From contig CAOOYH010000009.1 of assembly GCA_948500755.1 (NCBI GenBank), positions 1 to 61,078 on the forward strand: DNA of 61,078 bases, written 5' to 3'. The stretch is from an uncultured Lactobacillus sp. (GTDB lineage Bacteria > Bacillota > Bacilli > Lactobacillales > Lactobacillaceae). Shown piece after piece: positions 1 through 8,195 of the stretch (position 1 is its first letter; the number at the start of each line of letters is the position of its first letter). The translations under genes were made by a program, and so were the position numbers. The notes beneath the pieces were generated by a model. That model was given only the letters and a program-made list of their open reading frames with translations, searched no databases and was not told the DNA's origin.

Positions 1-48
1 AAAAAAATACCTCATAATTATTAGATTTTATGTCTAACAATTATGAGG
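1..48 (-). terminator. Terminator after the ABC exporter operon
   Basis: Arms at 10-25 and 33-48 pair over 16 positions with one mismatch. On the minus strand the hairpin is followed by a run of seven T. It ends the exporter operon read from 3620 down to 71. Confidence 0.85.
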
Positions 49-70
49 CACTTCAAAACGACCGAGCTTT

Positions 71-1864
71 TTATTTATCGCTGTTTTGCTGAAGCTTATA
101 AAGATTGTAGTAATACCCTTTCTTCTTCAATAGTTCCTCATGTGTTCCACGTTCAACAATTCTTCCCTTATCCAAAACAATAATTTGGTCTGCATCTGCA
201 ATTGTTGAAAGACGGTGTGCAATTGCCAAAGTTGTTCTTCCTTGACGAAGCTTTTTTAATCCCTCTTGAATTAAATTCTCAGTTTCTGTATCAACATTAG
301 CCGTCGCCTCATCCAGAACTAAAATTTTAGGATCAGTTACTAAGGTTCTTGCAAATGAAATTAATTGTCGTTGTCCTTGACTAAGTTCTGATCCACCTTC
401 AATCACTTTTGCATGATATTTACCAGGCATTTTTTCAATAAATGAATCTGCTTGTACTGTTTGAGCAGCATCTTTAATTTGTTGATCTGTAATTTTATCA
501 TTATACAAGCGAATATTTGAAGAAATGTCCCCATAAAACATAAAAGGCTCTTGTAAAACTAATCCTAGTTTTTTACGTAATTCTTTTTTCGGAAACTTTC
601 TAATATCAATGCCATCAATAAGGACTTGTCCACTACCAAATTCATAAAATCTCATCATTACATTGATAATTGAACTCTTTCCTGATCCAGTATGACCAAC
701 AATTCCTAAAGTTTCACCCGGATTAACTACAAAAGATACATCATGTAAGATTTCATTCTTTCCATCATAAGAAAAGCTGACATTTTTAAATTCAATCTTT
801 CCCTTTGAAATAACTGCGGTTTCATCATTTTCTTGTCGCGGTTCATATTCTTTTTCATCCATAATTCTAAAAATACGTTTACCTGCCACAATTCCATCCT
901 GAAAAGAAGTCATTCGATCCATCATAGTAGAAATAGGATTAAAAAATTGTTGTACATATTGAGAAAAAGCATATACAATTCCGGCAGGAACAAAAGTCTT
1001 TTGCAATGGAAAACCAAAATACATTAACACTAGTGCAAGAGCCAATGAATAAAGCAAACTAGTCATTGGCGATAATAAAAGCGAGTTAACTCGAATCAAA
1101 TTGAAACGTGTTCTCATTAAAGTACCATTCTCATTTTCAAAATGGTTTGTCATTCTTTTTTCCTGCTTAAATTGCTGAATTAGAGAAACACCCTCAATAG
1201 ATTCATTTAAATTAGTATTAATTCGACTAAGCCGTTCCCGAAAAGCACGATACAATCTAGAACTCTTTTGTGTATAAATCCAGAAAATAAAACCTAGAAT
1301 TGGTAAAAATAGCAAGACAATTAATGCTGCAAATTTATTCGTTACATACATTGCTATAAAAGCAGTTACTAAAGAAAATACACCAATAACTACTTGACAA
1401 AGTACTCCTAAAAAGTCGCTTAGAGTCATTGTATCATTTGTAACTCTTGAGACAATTGAACCTGCTGGAGTTTGGTCAAAATAACGCATCCCTAAACTAT
1501 GAAGTTTTCGATACAAATCTTTTCTTACACTTTCCAGTGTCTTTTCAGCGCCAAGGGCATATAAATATTGATATACAAACTGAAGAATTGCCTTAATAAT
1601 TGTTCCAATCCCATATAATAGTCCAGCCCAAATTATAATCTGTACCGTCGCTTTTTGTTTGATCAAATAATTATCTAAGAAAAACTGTAGTCCCCTTGGT
1701 AAAAGCATATTAATTACACTTACTAAGAAAGCTCCAAAGATTGCAATTCCCATTTCCACTTTAAAAGGCTTTACGTACTTTAAAACTCGTTTAAATATTT
1801 GAACTTGTTCTTTAAATGGGATGGCCTTAGACCAAACTGATTTACTTTCTTCATTATTGTCCAT
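71..1864 (-). CDS. ABC exporter subunit, catalytic half (LmrD/YheH type)
   Basis: This 597-residue half-transporter fuses a six-helix exporter domain (about residues 30-330) to a nucleotide-binding domain. The ATPase has Walker A at 390-398 (GHTGSGKSS), signature LSQGQRQ at 494-500 and Walker B ending in Glu519, so it keeps the catalytic glutamate. Its start overlaps the 3' end of the other subunit by 11 bases with AAAGGTGG upstream, so the two are translationally coupled. By analogy with LmrCD and YheIH, the pair probably exports hydrophobic drugs, bile acids or lipids from the membrane. The substrate cannot be read from the sequence. Confidence 0.9.
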   Translation of the reverse strand: MDNNEESKSVWSKAIPFKEQVQIFKRVLKYVKPFKVEMGIAIFGAFLVSVINMLLPRGLQFFLDNYLIKQKATVQIIIWAGLLYGIGTIIKAILQFVYQYLYALGAEKTLESVRKDLYRKLHSLGMRYFDQTPAGSIVSRVTNDTMTLSDFLGVLCQVVIGVFSLVTAFIAMYVTNKFAALIVLLFLPILGFIFWIYTQKSSRLYRAFRERLSRINTNLNESIEGVSLIQQFKQEKRMTNHFENENGTLMRTRFNLIRVNSLLLSPMTSLLYSLALALVLMYFGFPLQKTFVPAGIVYAFSQYVQQFFNPISTMMDRMTSFQDGIVAGKRIFRIMDEKEYEPRQENDETAVISKGKIEFKNVSFSYDGKNEILHDVSFVVNPGETLGIVGHTGSGKSSIINVMMRFYEFGSGQVLIDGIDIRKFPKKELRKKLGLVLQEPFMFYGDISSNIRLYNDKITDQQIKDAAQTVQADSFIEKMPGKYHAKVIEGGSELSQGQRQLISFARTLVTDPKILVLDEATANVDTETENLIQEGLKKLRQGRTTLAIAHRLSTIADADQIIVLDKGRIVERGTHEELLKKKGYYYNLYKLQQNSDK

Positions 1865-3620
1865 TTACTTCACCCACCTTTGCTTGCAATTCTTGTTTAC
1901 GCCACATTTCAGCATACCAACCATTTTGAGCTAGCAGATCAGCATGTTTTCCTCTTTCAACAATCTTTCCTTCTTTTAAAACTAAGATGAGGTCAGCATC
2001 CATTACTGAGGTTAAACGATGGGCTGCAATCAAGGTCTTTTTCCCTTTTCTTTCAGATTTGAGAGAATCGAGAATGGATGTCTCGGTTTTCGCGTCTACC
2101 GCTGAAAGAGCATCATCTAATATCAAAATAGGACTTTCTTTTAACAAGGCTCGTGCAATTGACAATCTTTGTTTTTGTCCCCCAGACAAAGATACTCCAT
2201 TCTCACCTACCAAGGTTTTATACCCATTTGGCATTTGCAAAATGTCATCGTGTAAATCACTCTTTTGAGCTGCAGATTCAATTTTATCCTTCTCCACATT
2301 TTCATCAGAAAAAGCAATATTTTTTTCAATGGAGGTAGAAAACAAGAAATTATTTTGTGGAACATACGAAATTTCACTTAAAAGTAATTTTAAAGGAATA
2401 TTTCTAATATCATGACCACCTAAGGTTATTTGCCCTTGATATTGATCAAATTCCCTTAATAAAAGCTCAATAATGGTAGTTTTACCCGATCCTACTTTTC
2501 CTACTAATCCTAATGTTTGTCCTGGTTTTAATGTAAAATTAATATTTCTCAAAACTGGTATTTCTTTTTCATCAGGATAGGCAAAGGATTTAATTTCATA
2601 CTTTAAATCACCTTGAATATCTGTAGCGTTTAAGCTTTGATCAGCGTTTTCATCAGTAATTTGAGGTTTCTCATATAACAGACGTTCAACACGATCATAG
2701 GAGGCTGATCCACGCTCTAAAATATTAAATAAATAACCAATTGCAAACATCGGCCATACCATATTAGAAATATAGGCAATAAAAGAAACCAATTGACCAA
2801 CTGATAAAGTATGATTTGATACCAGTAATCCACCATAAATAATCGTAATTACATAAGTTGCTCCAATAATTAATGTCCCTAATGGATCAAACATTGAATC
2901 CCATTTAAAAACTTTCTTATTGATTTGAATAGTATCATCTACCATCTTATTAAAGGCAGCCGAATCCTGCTCACTTTCACCAAAAGCTTTTAATACTTTA
3001 ATCCCGGAAACTGATTCTTGTGTTTTATTATTTAAACGTGAAAATGCAGCTTGTGATTTGTCAAAACTATAGTGAAGCTTATCTCCTAACTTCCAAGCAC
3101 CTAATGCAAGAAAAGGAAGTGGTAAAAGGGCAATAATTGTTAATCTAAAATCGGTAAAAATAATCATCGCAATCATTGTAGTTCCACCAGTAACCAAAGA
3201 GTCAACTAAAGTCAAAACTCCATCTCCAGCTACATTTTGAATGGAATTAATATCATTAGTCGCATGTGCCATTAAATCCCCGGTGCGGTGCCTTTGATAA
3301 AAAGTTTTATCCATTATCATAAAATGCTTGAATAAGCGGGATCGCATTTGTCTTTCTAGCTCTGCTGCTCCACCCCAAATTTGCTTACGCCAAAAATAAC
3401 GCAATAAATATAAGACTATTGCTGCAGCAATAACAGCTAGAATCAATGCACCATACTCACCCCAGCTAATTGATCCTTTATCTAGCTGGTCAGCCATCAG
3501 TCCCAAAATTCTAGGTGGGACTAAATTGGCAATTGAAGTTAAAGCTAAAAAACTAATACCAATAATATATCTTTTCTTCTCTTGCTTAAAAAACCATCCT
3601 AATTTGCTAAAAATATTCAT
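1854..3620 (-). CDS. ABC exporter subunit, degenerate-site half (LmrC/YheI type)
   Basis: This 588-residue partner has the same exporter-plus-ATPase layout. Walker A is at 374-382 (GKVGSGKTT) and the signature LSGGQKQR at 478-485. Walker B ends in Asp502-Asp503, so the usual catalytic glutamate is replaced by aspartate. This is the known hallmark of the non-hydrolysing site in heterodimeric exporters such as LmrC. Together with the catalytic half it forms one transporter with one active and one degenerate ATP site. It is the first gene of the pair, with a GGGGTG ribosome-binding site five bases before ATG. The substrate is unknown. Confidence 0.9.
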   Translation of the reverse strand: MNIFSKLGWFFKQEKKRYIIGISFLALTSIANLVPPRILGLMADQLDKGSISWGEYGALILAVIAAAIVLYLLRYFWRKQIWGGAAELERQMRSRLFKHFMIMDKTFYQRHRTGDLMAHATNDINSIQNVAGDGVLTLVDSLVTGGTTMIAMIIFTDFRLTIIALLPLPFLALGAWKLGDKLHYSFDKSQAAFSRLNNKTQESVSGIKVLKAFGESEQDSAAFNKMVDDTIQINKKVFKWDSMFDPLGTLIIGATYVITIIYGGLLVSNHTLSVGQLVSFIAYISNMVWPMFAIGYLFNILERGSASYDRVERLLYEKPQITDENADQSLNATDIQGDLKYEIKSFAYPDEKEIPVLRNINFTLKPGQTLGLVGKVGSGKTTIIELLLREFDQYQGQITLGGHDIRNIPLKLLLSEISYVPQNNFLFSTSIEKNIAFSDENVEKDKIESAAQKSDLHDDILQMPNGYKTLVGENGVSLSGGQKQRLSIARALLKESPILILDDALSAVDAKTETSILDSLKSERKGKKTLIAAHRLTSVMDADLILVLKEGKIVERGKHADLLAQNGWYAEMWRKQELQAKVGEVNGQ

Positions 3621-3639
3621 TTTTCACCCCACCATATAC

Positions 3640-3667
3640 AAAAATACAGAGGAATACGATCCTCTGT
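3640..3667 (-). terminator. Terminator between yneF and the exporter
   Basis: Eight-base perfect arms (3646-3653 and 3660-3667) with a six-base loop are followed by ATTTTT on the minus strand. It separates the small membrane gene from the exporter pair. Confidence 0.75.
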
Positions 3668-3696
3668 CTATTACCAAATATTAGTAAAGTAAGCTA

Positions 3697-3918
3697 CTAT
3701 TTTTGTTGTTGATGCTTCATCATATTCATAACTTGATTAAGCTTCTTAGCAGATGGTTTTTGTCCCATTTGCGCCATCATAGCTGCAATCATATCTTCAC
3801 TAATAGGAGGATTGTCTTGGAAATACTTCTTCATGTATGCGCGAGCACCATAAAATCCGCCAACAAGACCGATTAATAATGCGATAATAATAAGAAAAAT
3901 TGCTAAACCTAAATTCAT
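3697..3918 (-). CDS. yneF: YneF/UPF0154 family small membrane protein
   Basis: This 73-residue protein has one N-terminal membrane helix (about residues 4-24) containing small-residue packing (GLVGGFYGARAYMKK). A short cytoplasmic tail carries PPISEDMIAAMMAQMGQKPS and ends in a lysine-rich stretch. This matches the UPF0154 (YneF) family, conserved across Firmicutes with no firmly assigned function. A strong TTGGAGG ribosome-binding site precedes the ATG. It lies between the DUF896 gene and the ABC exporter and has its own downstream terminator, so any functional link to the exporter is weak. Confidence 0.88.
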   Translation of the reverse strand: MNLGLAIFLIIIALLIGLVGGFYGARAYMKKYFQDNPPISEDMIAAMMAQMGQKPSAKKLNQVMNMMKHQQQK

Positions 3919-3990
3919 TTCCCAAAAACCTCCAAAAATTAATGTACTTTTTCAGCATACCAAAAAAATAGTTTTTTTTAAAGTAAAATA

Positions 3991-4239
3991 TTAATCTTTT
4001 CTTAATCCTTTACGACGTTGTGCCTCTTTAGCTTTTTCTGAGGTTATTTCTTTACCATCTTTGTCAATGACTACAGTATCCTCTAGTTGTTGTCTAAATC
4101 CAGCACGGAAGTTTTCTAAAAAAGCAGATCTTAATTTTTTCCGTTCCTCTAACTCATCAGGAGTTAACTCACGTTCTCTACTAATTTTAGTTAATTCATT
4201 GATTCGCTTAATTAATTTTTCTTCTTCTTTTTTGTCCAT
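3991..4239 (-). CDS. DUF896/YnzC family protein
   Basis: An 82-residue basic, helical protein of the DUF896 family. The N-terminal core INELTKISRERELTPDE is the typical first hairpin of YnzC-like proteins. I place the start at the ATG at 4239, preceded by GAGGTG, instead of an in-frame upstream codon at 4260 that lacks a good ribosome-binding site. In Bacillus the homologue ynzC lies in the yneA SOS operon beside lexA. Here it is also divergent from lexA with a shared promoter region, so LexA control is plausible but not shown. Molecular function is unknown. Confidence 0.85.
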   Translation of the reverse strand: MDKKEEEKLIKRINELTKISRERELTPDELEERKKLRSAFLENFRAGFRQQLEDTVVIDKDGKEITSEKAKEAQRRKGLRKD

Positions 4240-4275
4240 AATAAACACCTCACTAAACAATGTTAGTTTACCTTA

Positions 4276-4281
4276 ATTATA
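4276..4281 (-). promoter_or_regulatory. -10 box for the DUF896 gene
   Basis: The minus strand reads a perfect TATAAT about 37 bases upstream of the ATG. The -35 region (near 4299-4304) is weak. The LexA box at 4307-4320 lies just upstream, so one operator may serve both divergent genes. Confidence 0.5.
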
Positions 4282-4306
4282 CCAATAAAAAAAGACTCAA
4301 CTACTA

Positions 4307-4320
4307 AGAACGCCTGTTTG
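4307..4320. promoter_or_regulatory. LexA operator upstream of lexA
   Basis: AGAAC-GCCT-GTTTG matches the Firmicute LexA consensus CGAAC-N4-GTTCG at 8 of 10 fixed positions. It overlaps the -35 box of lexA, as expected for autorepression. Confidence 0.7.
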
Positions 4321-4346
4321 CCGAGATAATATTTTTTTGTTAGAAT
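4318..4346 (+). promoter_or_regulatory. lexA promoter
   Basis: -35 TTGCCG (4318-4323), a 17-base spacer and -10 TAGAAT (4341-4346), about 30 bases before the lexA ATG. The -35 shares bases with the LexA operator. Confidence 0.7.
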
Positions 4347-4376
4347 ACTACTAAGTAAGTAAATGGAGAAAAAATT

Positions 4377-5000
4377 ATGACTGAACCACATGCAAATAAA
4401 CAATTAGAAATTTTACGTTTTATTTACGATACTGTTGAAGAACGAGCTTTTCCTCCTACAGTGCGAGAAATCTGTAGCGCAGTGGATCTTTCTTCTACTT
4501 CAACCGTTCACGGTCACCTAGCACGCCTAGAAAAGAAAGGCTATATTTTAAAAGATGCCACTAAACCAAGAGCAATCGAAGTAACTGAAAAAGGTCGAGA
4601 AGCTCTGGGAATTAAACCTAAAGATATTCCTGTTGTTGGCGTAGTTACTGCTGGTCAACCTATCTTAGCTGTTCAGGACATCGATGAGTATTTTCCTCTT
4701 CCTCCTGATCTCGAAAATGATGCTGGCGAGCTTTTCATGTTACGTGTGCATGGCGAATCAATGATTAATGCTGGAATTTTAAATGGTGATCATGTCATTG
4801 TTCGTAAACAATCTAGTGCTAATAATGGTGAGATTGTTGTCGCTATGACTGAAGATAACGAAGCAACTGTTAAAAGATTTTTCAAAGAAGATGGCTATTA
4901 TCGTCTGCAGCCAGAAAACGATACAATGGATCCAATTATTTTACCTGTGGTTCAAATTTTAGGTAAAGTTGTAGGTCTATATCGTAATAATATTGATTAA
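4377..5000 (+). CDS. lexA: LexA SOS repressor
   Basis: A 207-residue SOS repressor and autoprotease. Residues 1-70 form the winged-helix DNA-binding domain (FPPTVREICSAVDLSSTSTV). The cleavage site is Ala92-Gly93, and the catalytic dyad is Ser128 (in HGESM) and Lys166 (in EATVKRF). RecA filaments on damaged DNA stimulate self-cleavage and so derepress the regulon. A near-consensus LexA box overlaps its own promoter, and a second pair of boxes lies far away at 42616-42657. AATGGAGA precedes the ATG. A bidirectional terminator follows directly. Confidence 0.97.
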   Translation: MTEPHANKQLEILRFIYDTVEERAFPPTVREICSAVDLSSTSTVHGHLARLEKKGYILKDATKPRAIEVTEKGREALGIKPKDIPVVGVVTAGQPILAVQDIDEYFPLPPDLENDAGELFMLRVHGESMINAGILNGDHVIVRKQSSANNGEIVVAMTEDNEATVKRFFKEDGYYRLQPENDTMDPIILPVVQILGKVVGLYRNNID

Positions 5001-5032
5001 AAAATGGTAGGAAATGTCATTCCTACCATTTT
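5001..5032. terminator. Bidirectional terminator between lexA and the glycosylase gene
   Basis: Twelve-base arms (5001-5012 and 5021-5032) flanked by A- and T-runs serve lexA on the plus strand and the convergent gene ending at 5037. Confidence 0.88.
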
Positions 5033-5036
5033 TTTG

Positions 5037-5675
5037 CTATTTAATTAGCGGTTTTACATTTAACCAGTCTTGCGCAATTACTTCGGCTAATTTTCTATTA
5101 TAAAAAACAGCTGCGGGATGGTATTGCGGTACAACGATATACTTTTCTTTAGACCAAATATAACCATCTTTTTTATCATTTAATTCTAAAATTGGAGTAT
5201 TTTCAATAATTTTTCCATGCACATTACTTATTTCATATCTATTGTCTAGTAATCGAGTTAGAGCAGTCGTACCTACTGTTACAATGATTTTAGGTTTAAC
5301 ACAGTTAATTTCATAATCTAAAAATGGTGCATGTGCCAAAATTTCCTTTTTAGTCGGTTTTCGATTAGGATATTTGATTACTTCTTTATTTTCTTTTTTA
5401 CTAAATGTGTGCTTAATACTATAAGGTCGGCTTCTAACAGCACTAGTTATATAAACATCTTCTCGTTTAAGACCAATTGATGCTAAGGATTTCATTAATT
5501 CTTTTCCAGATGCCCCATGAAAAGGAATCAGCGATTCTATCTCTTCTCTTCCTGGCGCTTCTCCTACAATCATAAGCTTGGGATGAACTGGACCAGCACC
5601 AAAATTAATTCCTTCTAATTTCATCCCCTTTGATCTTTCCTTAACTTCAGCTAAGAGTTTATCTGGATATTTCAT
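5037..5675 (-). CDS. Uracil-DNA glycosylase family protein lacking Fe-S cysteines
   Basis: A 212-residue member of the uracil-DNA glycosylase superfamily, closest in motif to family 4. Motif A is GEAPG (residues 38-42), and motif B is the C-terminal HPAAVF beginning at His186. These enzymes remove uracil from DNA to start base excision repair. The four cysteines that bind the Fe-S cluster in classical family 4 enzymes are not present: the whole protein has one cysteine, and VRSRPY stands where VKCRP is expected. I prefer the ATG at 5675; an in-frame TTG at 5681 is possible. The start lies inside the 3' end of the Nudix gene. Confidence 0.8.
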   Translation of the reverse strand: MKYPDKLLAEVKERSKGMKLEGINFGAGPVHPKLMIVGEAPGREEIESLIPFHGASGKELMKSLASIGLKREDVYITSAVRSRPYSIKHTFSKKENKEVIKYPNRKPTKKEILAHAPFLDYEINCVKPKIIVTVGTTALTRLLDNRYEISNVHGKIIENTPILELNDKKDGYIWSKEKYIVVPQYHPAAVFYNRKLAEVIAQDWLNVKPLIK

Positions 5676-6078
5676 TTTCAATATATTCCTGTGCCTTCTT
5701 CAATAATTCTTTCAATTCTTCATAATTTAAACAGGAATTAGCTTCTGCTAAAGTTGCCCATTTATAATCTCCAATTTCACTTTTTTGTAGTTCTATTTTT
5801 TGATCCGGGTTAAATCTACTCAAAAACAATGTTACAGTTTTTAATCGATCCCGGGCAATTTTATAAGTAATACTTTCCTCAAAATCAAAATCATAATCTG
5901 GTTTTAGTCCCACTTCTTCATAGACTTCTCTTTGAGCAGCCTGTACATTATTTTCATCCTTTTCTAGATGCCCTTTCGGAAAGCCCCAAGTTCGGTTAAG
6001 TCTACTTTGGACAAGTAAAAATTCTATTTTATTATTTTTAATACGATAAACAATACTACCAGCTGAATATTCCTGCAT
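5659..6078 (-). CDS. Nudix hydrolase (diadenosine tetraphosphatase-like)
   Basis: A 139-residue Nudix protein. The Nudix box runs from Gly36 to Leu58 and contains the metal-binding REVYEE core. The preceding NRTWGFPKGHLEKDE is characteristic of bis(5'-nucleosyl)-tetraphosphatases, which cleave Ap4A to ATP and AMP. The exact substrate is inferred from family resemblance only. It overlaps the downstream glycosylase gene by about 17 bases, so the two are co-translated and may form a small nucleotide and DNA housecleaning unit. A GAAGGGAG ribosome-binding site precedes the ATG. Confidence 0.85.
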   Translation of the reverse strand: MQEYSAGSIVYRIKNNKIEFLLVQSRLNRTWGFPKGHLEKDENNVQAAQREVYEEVGLKPDYDFDFEESITYKIARDRLKTVTLFLSRFNPDQKIELQKSEIGDYKWATLAEANSCLNYEELKELLKKAQEYIENEISR

Positions 6079-6211
6079 CTTTTTTACTCCCTTCTTATGA
6101 TTGTTCTTGTTGTTTTCATTATAAGCTAAATTAAAATTTTCGACCCCTTCAAGACCTTTATCTTGTATTTAATTATATAAATTAAAATTATTTTTCATCT
6201 TTTTTGTTTAA

Positions 6212-6240
6212 TCGACAAAATGTTAATTTAGGGTTACACT
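6212..6240 (+). promoter_or_regulatory. lepB promoter candidate
   Basis: -35 TCGACA (6212-6217), a 17-base spacer and -10 TACACT (6235-6240), 34 bases before the chosen lepB start. The 6079-6211 gap also contains a TATAAT on the minus strand that may drive the Nudix gene. Confidence 0.5.
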
Positions 6241-6273
6241 TTATGTTGAAGTAGATTAAATAAGGTGAAAAAA

Positions 6274-6915
6274 TTGAAAAAACAAGAACAATCTGAAAGC
6301 TGGGGTCAGTGGATTCTCCAGGTACTAATTCTAACCGCCATATTTTTTGGTATCTTCTTTGTACTAAATAAATATGTTTTTGCCAACTTAACTGTATCTG
6401 GAATTTCAATGCAACCTACTTTTGAAAATAACGATCGTGTTATTGCTCTTAGGCATGCCAAGATTAAGGAAGGCGACATTGTAATTGTTGATGCGCCTGA
6501 CGAACCAGGAGCCGTATATATTAAGAGAGTAATCGGATTACCGGGAGATACCATTGTAAGTAAAAATAATCAAATTTATATTAATGGTAAAAAACTTAAT
6601 CAACCATGGTTAAAGGCTGGCCAAAAATTAATTGACAATGGAGAGGACGGAATCTCAGGTACTAAATATACTAATACACAAAATTTCACTCTGAGTTCTC
6701 TAGCTAAAACTCAAAATTATCGTCAATTTTATACTTCAAAGCAACTAAAAGAAATGCAAAAGACTAATAAAGTTCCTGCTAATACTTATTTTGTAATGGG
6801 AGATCATAGAAGCGTTTCTAAAGACAGTCGCTATATTGGAACAATTCCACGAAGTAAAATTGTGGGAGTAGTAAAGCTGCGCTACTGGCCACTAAATCAC
6901 ATCACATTTTATTAA
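6274..6915 (+). CDS. lepB: Signal peptidase I
   Basis: A 213-residue type I signal peptidase that cleaves secretory signal peptides on the outer face of the membrane. One N-terminal anchor helix spans about residues 14-32. The catalytic Ser45 lies in SGISMQPTF and the general-base Lys84 in YIKRVIGLPGD. The C-terminal box MGDHRSVSKDSR is also present. I place the start at TTG 6274 because AAGGTG lies exactly six bases before it. The in-frame GTG at 6265 is itself part of that ribosome-binding site. The gene is monocistronic, with a terminator directly after it. Confidence 0.93.
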   Translation: MKKQEQSESWGQWILQVLILTAIFFGIFFVLNKYVFANLTVSGISMQPTFENNDRVIALRHAKIKEGDIVIVDAPDEPGAVYIKRVIGLPGDTIVSKNNQIYINGKKLNQPWLKAGQKLIDNGEDGISGTKYTNTQNFTLSSLAKTQNYRQFYTSKQLKEMQKTNKVPANTYFVMGDHRSVSKDSRYIGTIPRSKIVGVVKLRYWPLNHITFY

Positions 6916-6917
6916 TC

Positions 6918-6947
6918 AAAAAGAGTTTCTTTTTTGAAACTCTTTTT
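6918..6947 (+). terminator. lepB terminator
   Basis: Twelve-base arms (6918-6929 and 6936-6947) with a six-base loop run into a T-run. It ends lepB transcription. Confidence 0.85.
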
Positions 6948-6956
6948 TTATCTACA

Positions 6957-6986
6957 AAAAAAGCCATCTCTTTCGAGATCGCTTTT
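6957..6986 (-). terminator. rplS terminator
   Basis: Arms 6959-6970 and 6975-6986 pair with one mismatch around a four-base loop. Seven T follow on the minus strand, ending the rplS transcript. Confidence 0.75.
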
Positions 6987-7008
6987 AATACTGTCTTGAT
7001 TAATTGAA

Positions 7009-7359
7009 TTAACCGCGACGCTTTTCAGCAATTCTAGCTGCTTTACCGTGACGTTCACGTAAGTAGTAAAGCTTAGCACGACGTACACGACCGTGACGAA
7101 GAACTTCAACCTTAGCAACACGTGGGTCATTTACTGGGAAAGTACGTTCAACACCAATACCTGATGACATCTTGCGTACAGTGTAAGTTGCGCTGATACC
7201 AGCACCCTTACGCTTAATTACAACACCTTCGAACATCTGAATACGTTCGTGAGTACCTTCTACAACACGTACGTGAACACGAACAGTGTCACCTGCACGG
7301 AAGTCAGGCATATCATCGCGTAATTGTTCTTTAGTTAATTCTTGAATTAATGGATCCAT
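7009..7359 (-). CDS. rplS: 50S ribosomal protein L19
   Basis: The 116-residue L19 lies at the 30S-50S interface of the ribosome. Recognisable segments are DFRAGDTVRVHVRVVEG and FEGVVIKRKGAGISATYTVR, with a basic C-terminal end. The start is the ATG at 7359, preceded by AGAAGGAG. An upstream in-frame codon at 7392 would lie inside the leader. The gene follows the rpsP-rimM-trmD block but has its own promoter, a structured leader and a terminator, so its level is probably set independently. Confidence 0.97.
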   Translation of the reverse strand: MDPLIQELTKEQLRDDMPDFRAGDTVRVHVRVVEGTHERIQMFEGVVIKRKGAGISATYTVRKMSSGIGVERTFPVNDPRVAKVEVLRHGRVRRAKLYYLRERHGKAARIAEKRRG

Positions 7360-7435
7360 TATTTTCTCTCCTTCTACGGCATTCATCAACACCTTGTGCC
7401 AGCGGAATACCCATAAATCCGTGGCTTATGCCACA
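7360..7435 (-). promoter_or_regulatory. L19 leader (ribosomal protein autoregulatory 5' UTR)
   Basis: The long GC-richer 5' untranslated region contains paired segments such as GTGGCATAAGCCAC, and ends in GGTGTTGATGAATGCCGTAG just before the ribosome-binding site. Firmicutes carry a described L19 leader at this position. The assignment rests on position and recalled resemblance, not a covariance search. Confidence 0.6.
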
Positions 7436-7441
7436 ACGACT

Positions 7442-7470
7442 AGTTTACCAAATAGAAAAATGCTTGTAAA
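7442..7470 (-). promoter_or_regulatory. rplS promoter
   Basis: On the minus strand, -35 TTTACA (7465-7470) and -10 TAAACT (7442-7447) are separated by 17 bases. The promoter lies between trmD and rplS. Confidence 0.65.
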
Positions 7471-7472
7471 TA

Positions 7473-8195
7473 CTAATTCTCTTTTTCACTTTTAATTTCT
7501 TCAAGCATTCTCTTTTCTTCATCTGTTAACTCACGGTCAGCTAACATATCGGGACGGTAGAGATATGTTGCTCGTAAGGCTTCCTTATGGCGCCATTCAG
7601 CAATTTTTTGGTGATTGCCCGATGTTAATACTTCAGGGACTTTCTGACCTTCAAAATCAGCAGGACGCGTATATTGCGGATATTCTAAAAGACCGTGTGA
7701 AAAACTTTCTTCTACTGGAGAAGCAGAATTTCCTAAAATTCCCGGTAAGAGACGAACAGTAGCATCAATCATACTCATTGTTGGTAATTCTCCACCAGTA
7801 AGGACGTAATCGCCAATTGATACTGTTTCATCAGCCAAATCATAGATTCTCTGATCAAAACCTTCATAGTGGCCACAAATAAAAGTTAAATTTTCTTCTT
7901 TTGACCAATCTTGGGCCATTTTTTCATTGAAAGTTTTTCCCTGTGGAGCAGTAATAATTACTTTTCCTTTATTAGTTAAAGAATCTAGGGCTTTTTTTAT
8001 TGGCATAATTTGAAGTACCATCCCAGCTCCACCTCCATAAGGAGTATCATCCACATGATGATGTACGTCGCTAGTAAAGTCACGGAAATTAACTAAGTTT
8101 AATTCCCATTTTTTGTCTTCTAGACCTCTTCCTAACATTGATACTTGCAAAGGAGTAAACATATCGGGAAAAAGGGTTAAAACATTAATTTTCAT
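7473..8195 (-). CDS. trmD: tRNA (guanine-N1)-methyltransferase
   Basis: A 240-residue TrmD, which methylates G37 next to the anticodon of tRNAs reading CNN codons and so prevents +1 frameshifting. It has the SPOUT trefoil-knot fold. Diagnostic stretches are INVLTLFPDMF at the N-terminus, DDTPYGGGAGMV, and the S-adenosylmethionine-binding loop GDYVLTGGELP. I choose the ATG at 8195, with GAAGGA eight bases upstream. It overlaps rimM by 11 bases and so is translationally coupled. The rpsP-rimM-trmD order is conserved across bacteria. Confidence 0.96.
   Translation of the reverse strand: MKINVLTLFPDMFTPLQVSMLGRGLEDKKWELNLVNFRDFTSDVHHHVDDTPYGGGAGMVLQIMPIKKALDSLTNKGKVIITAPQGKTFNEKMAQDWSKEENLTFICGHYEGFDQRIYDLADETVSIGDYVLTGGELPTMSMIDATVRLLPGILGNSASPVEESFSHGLLEYPQYTRPADFEGQKVPEVLTSGNHQKIAEWRHKEALRATYLYRPDMLADRELTDEEKRMLEEIKSEKEN

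Noticed and set aside
6188..6409. Minus-strand open frame across the lepB promoter and 5' end
   Set aside because: It overlaps lepB on the opposite strand, has no ribosome-binding site, and its sequence shows no known pattern.
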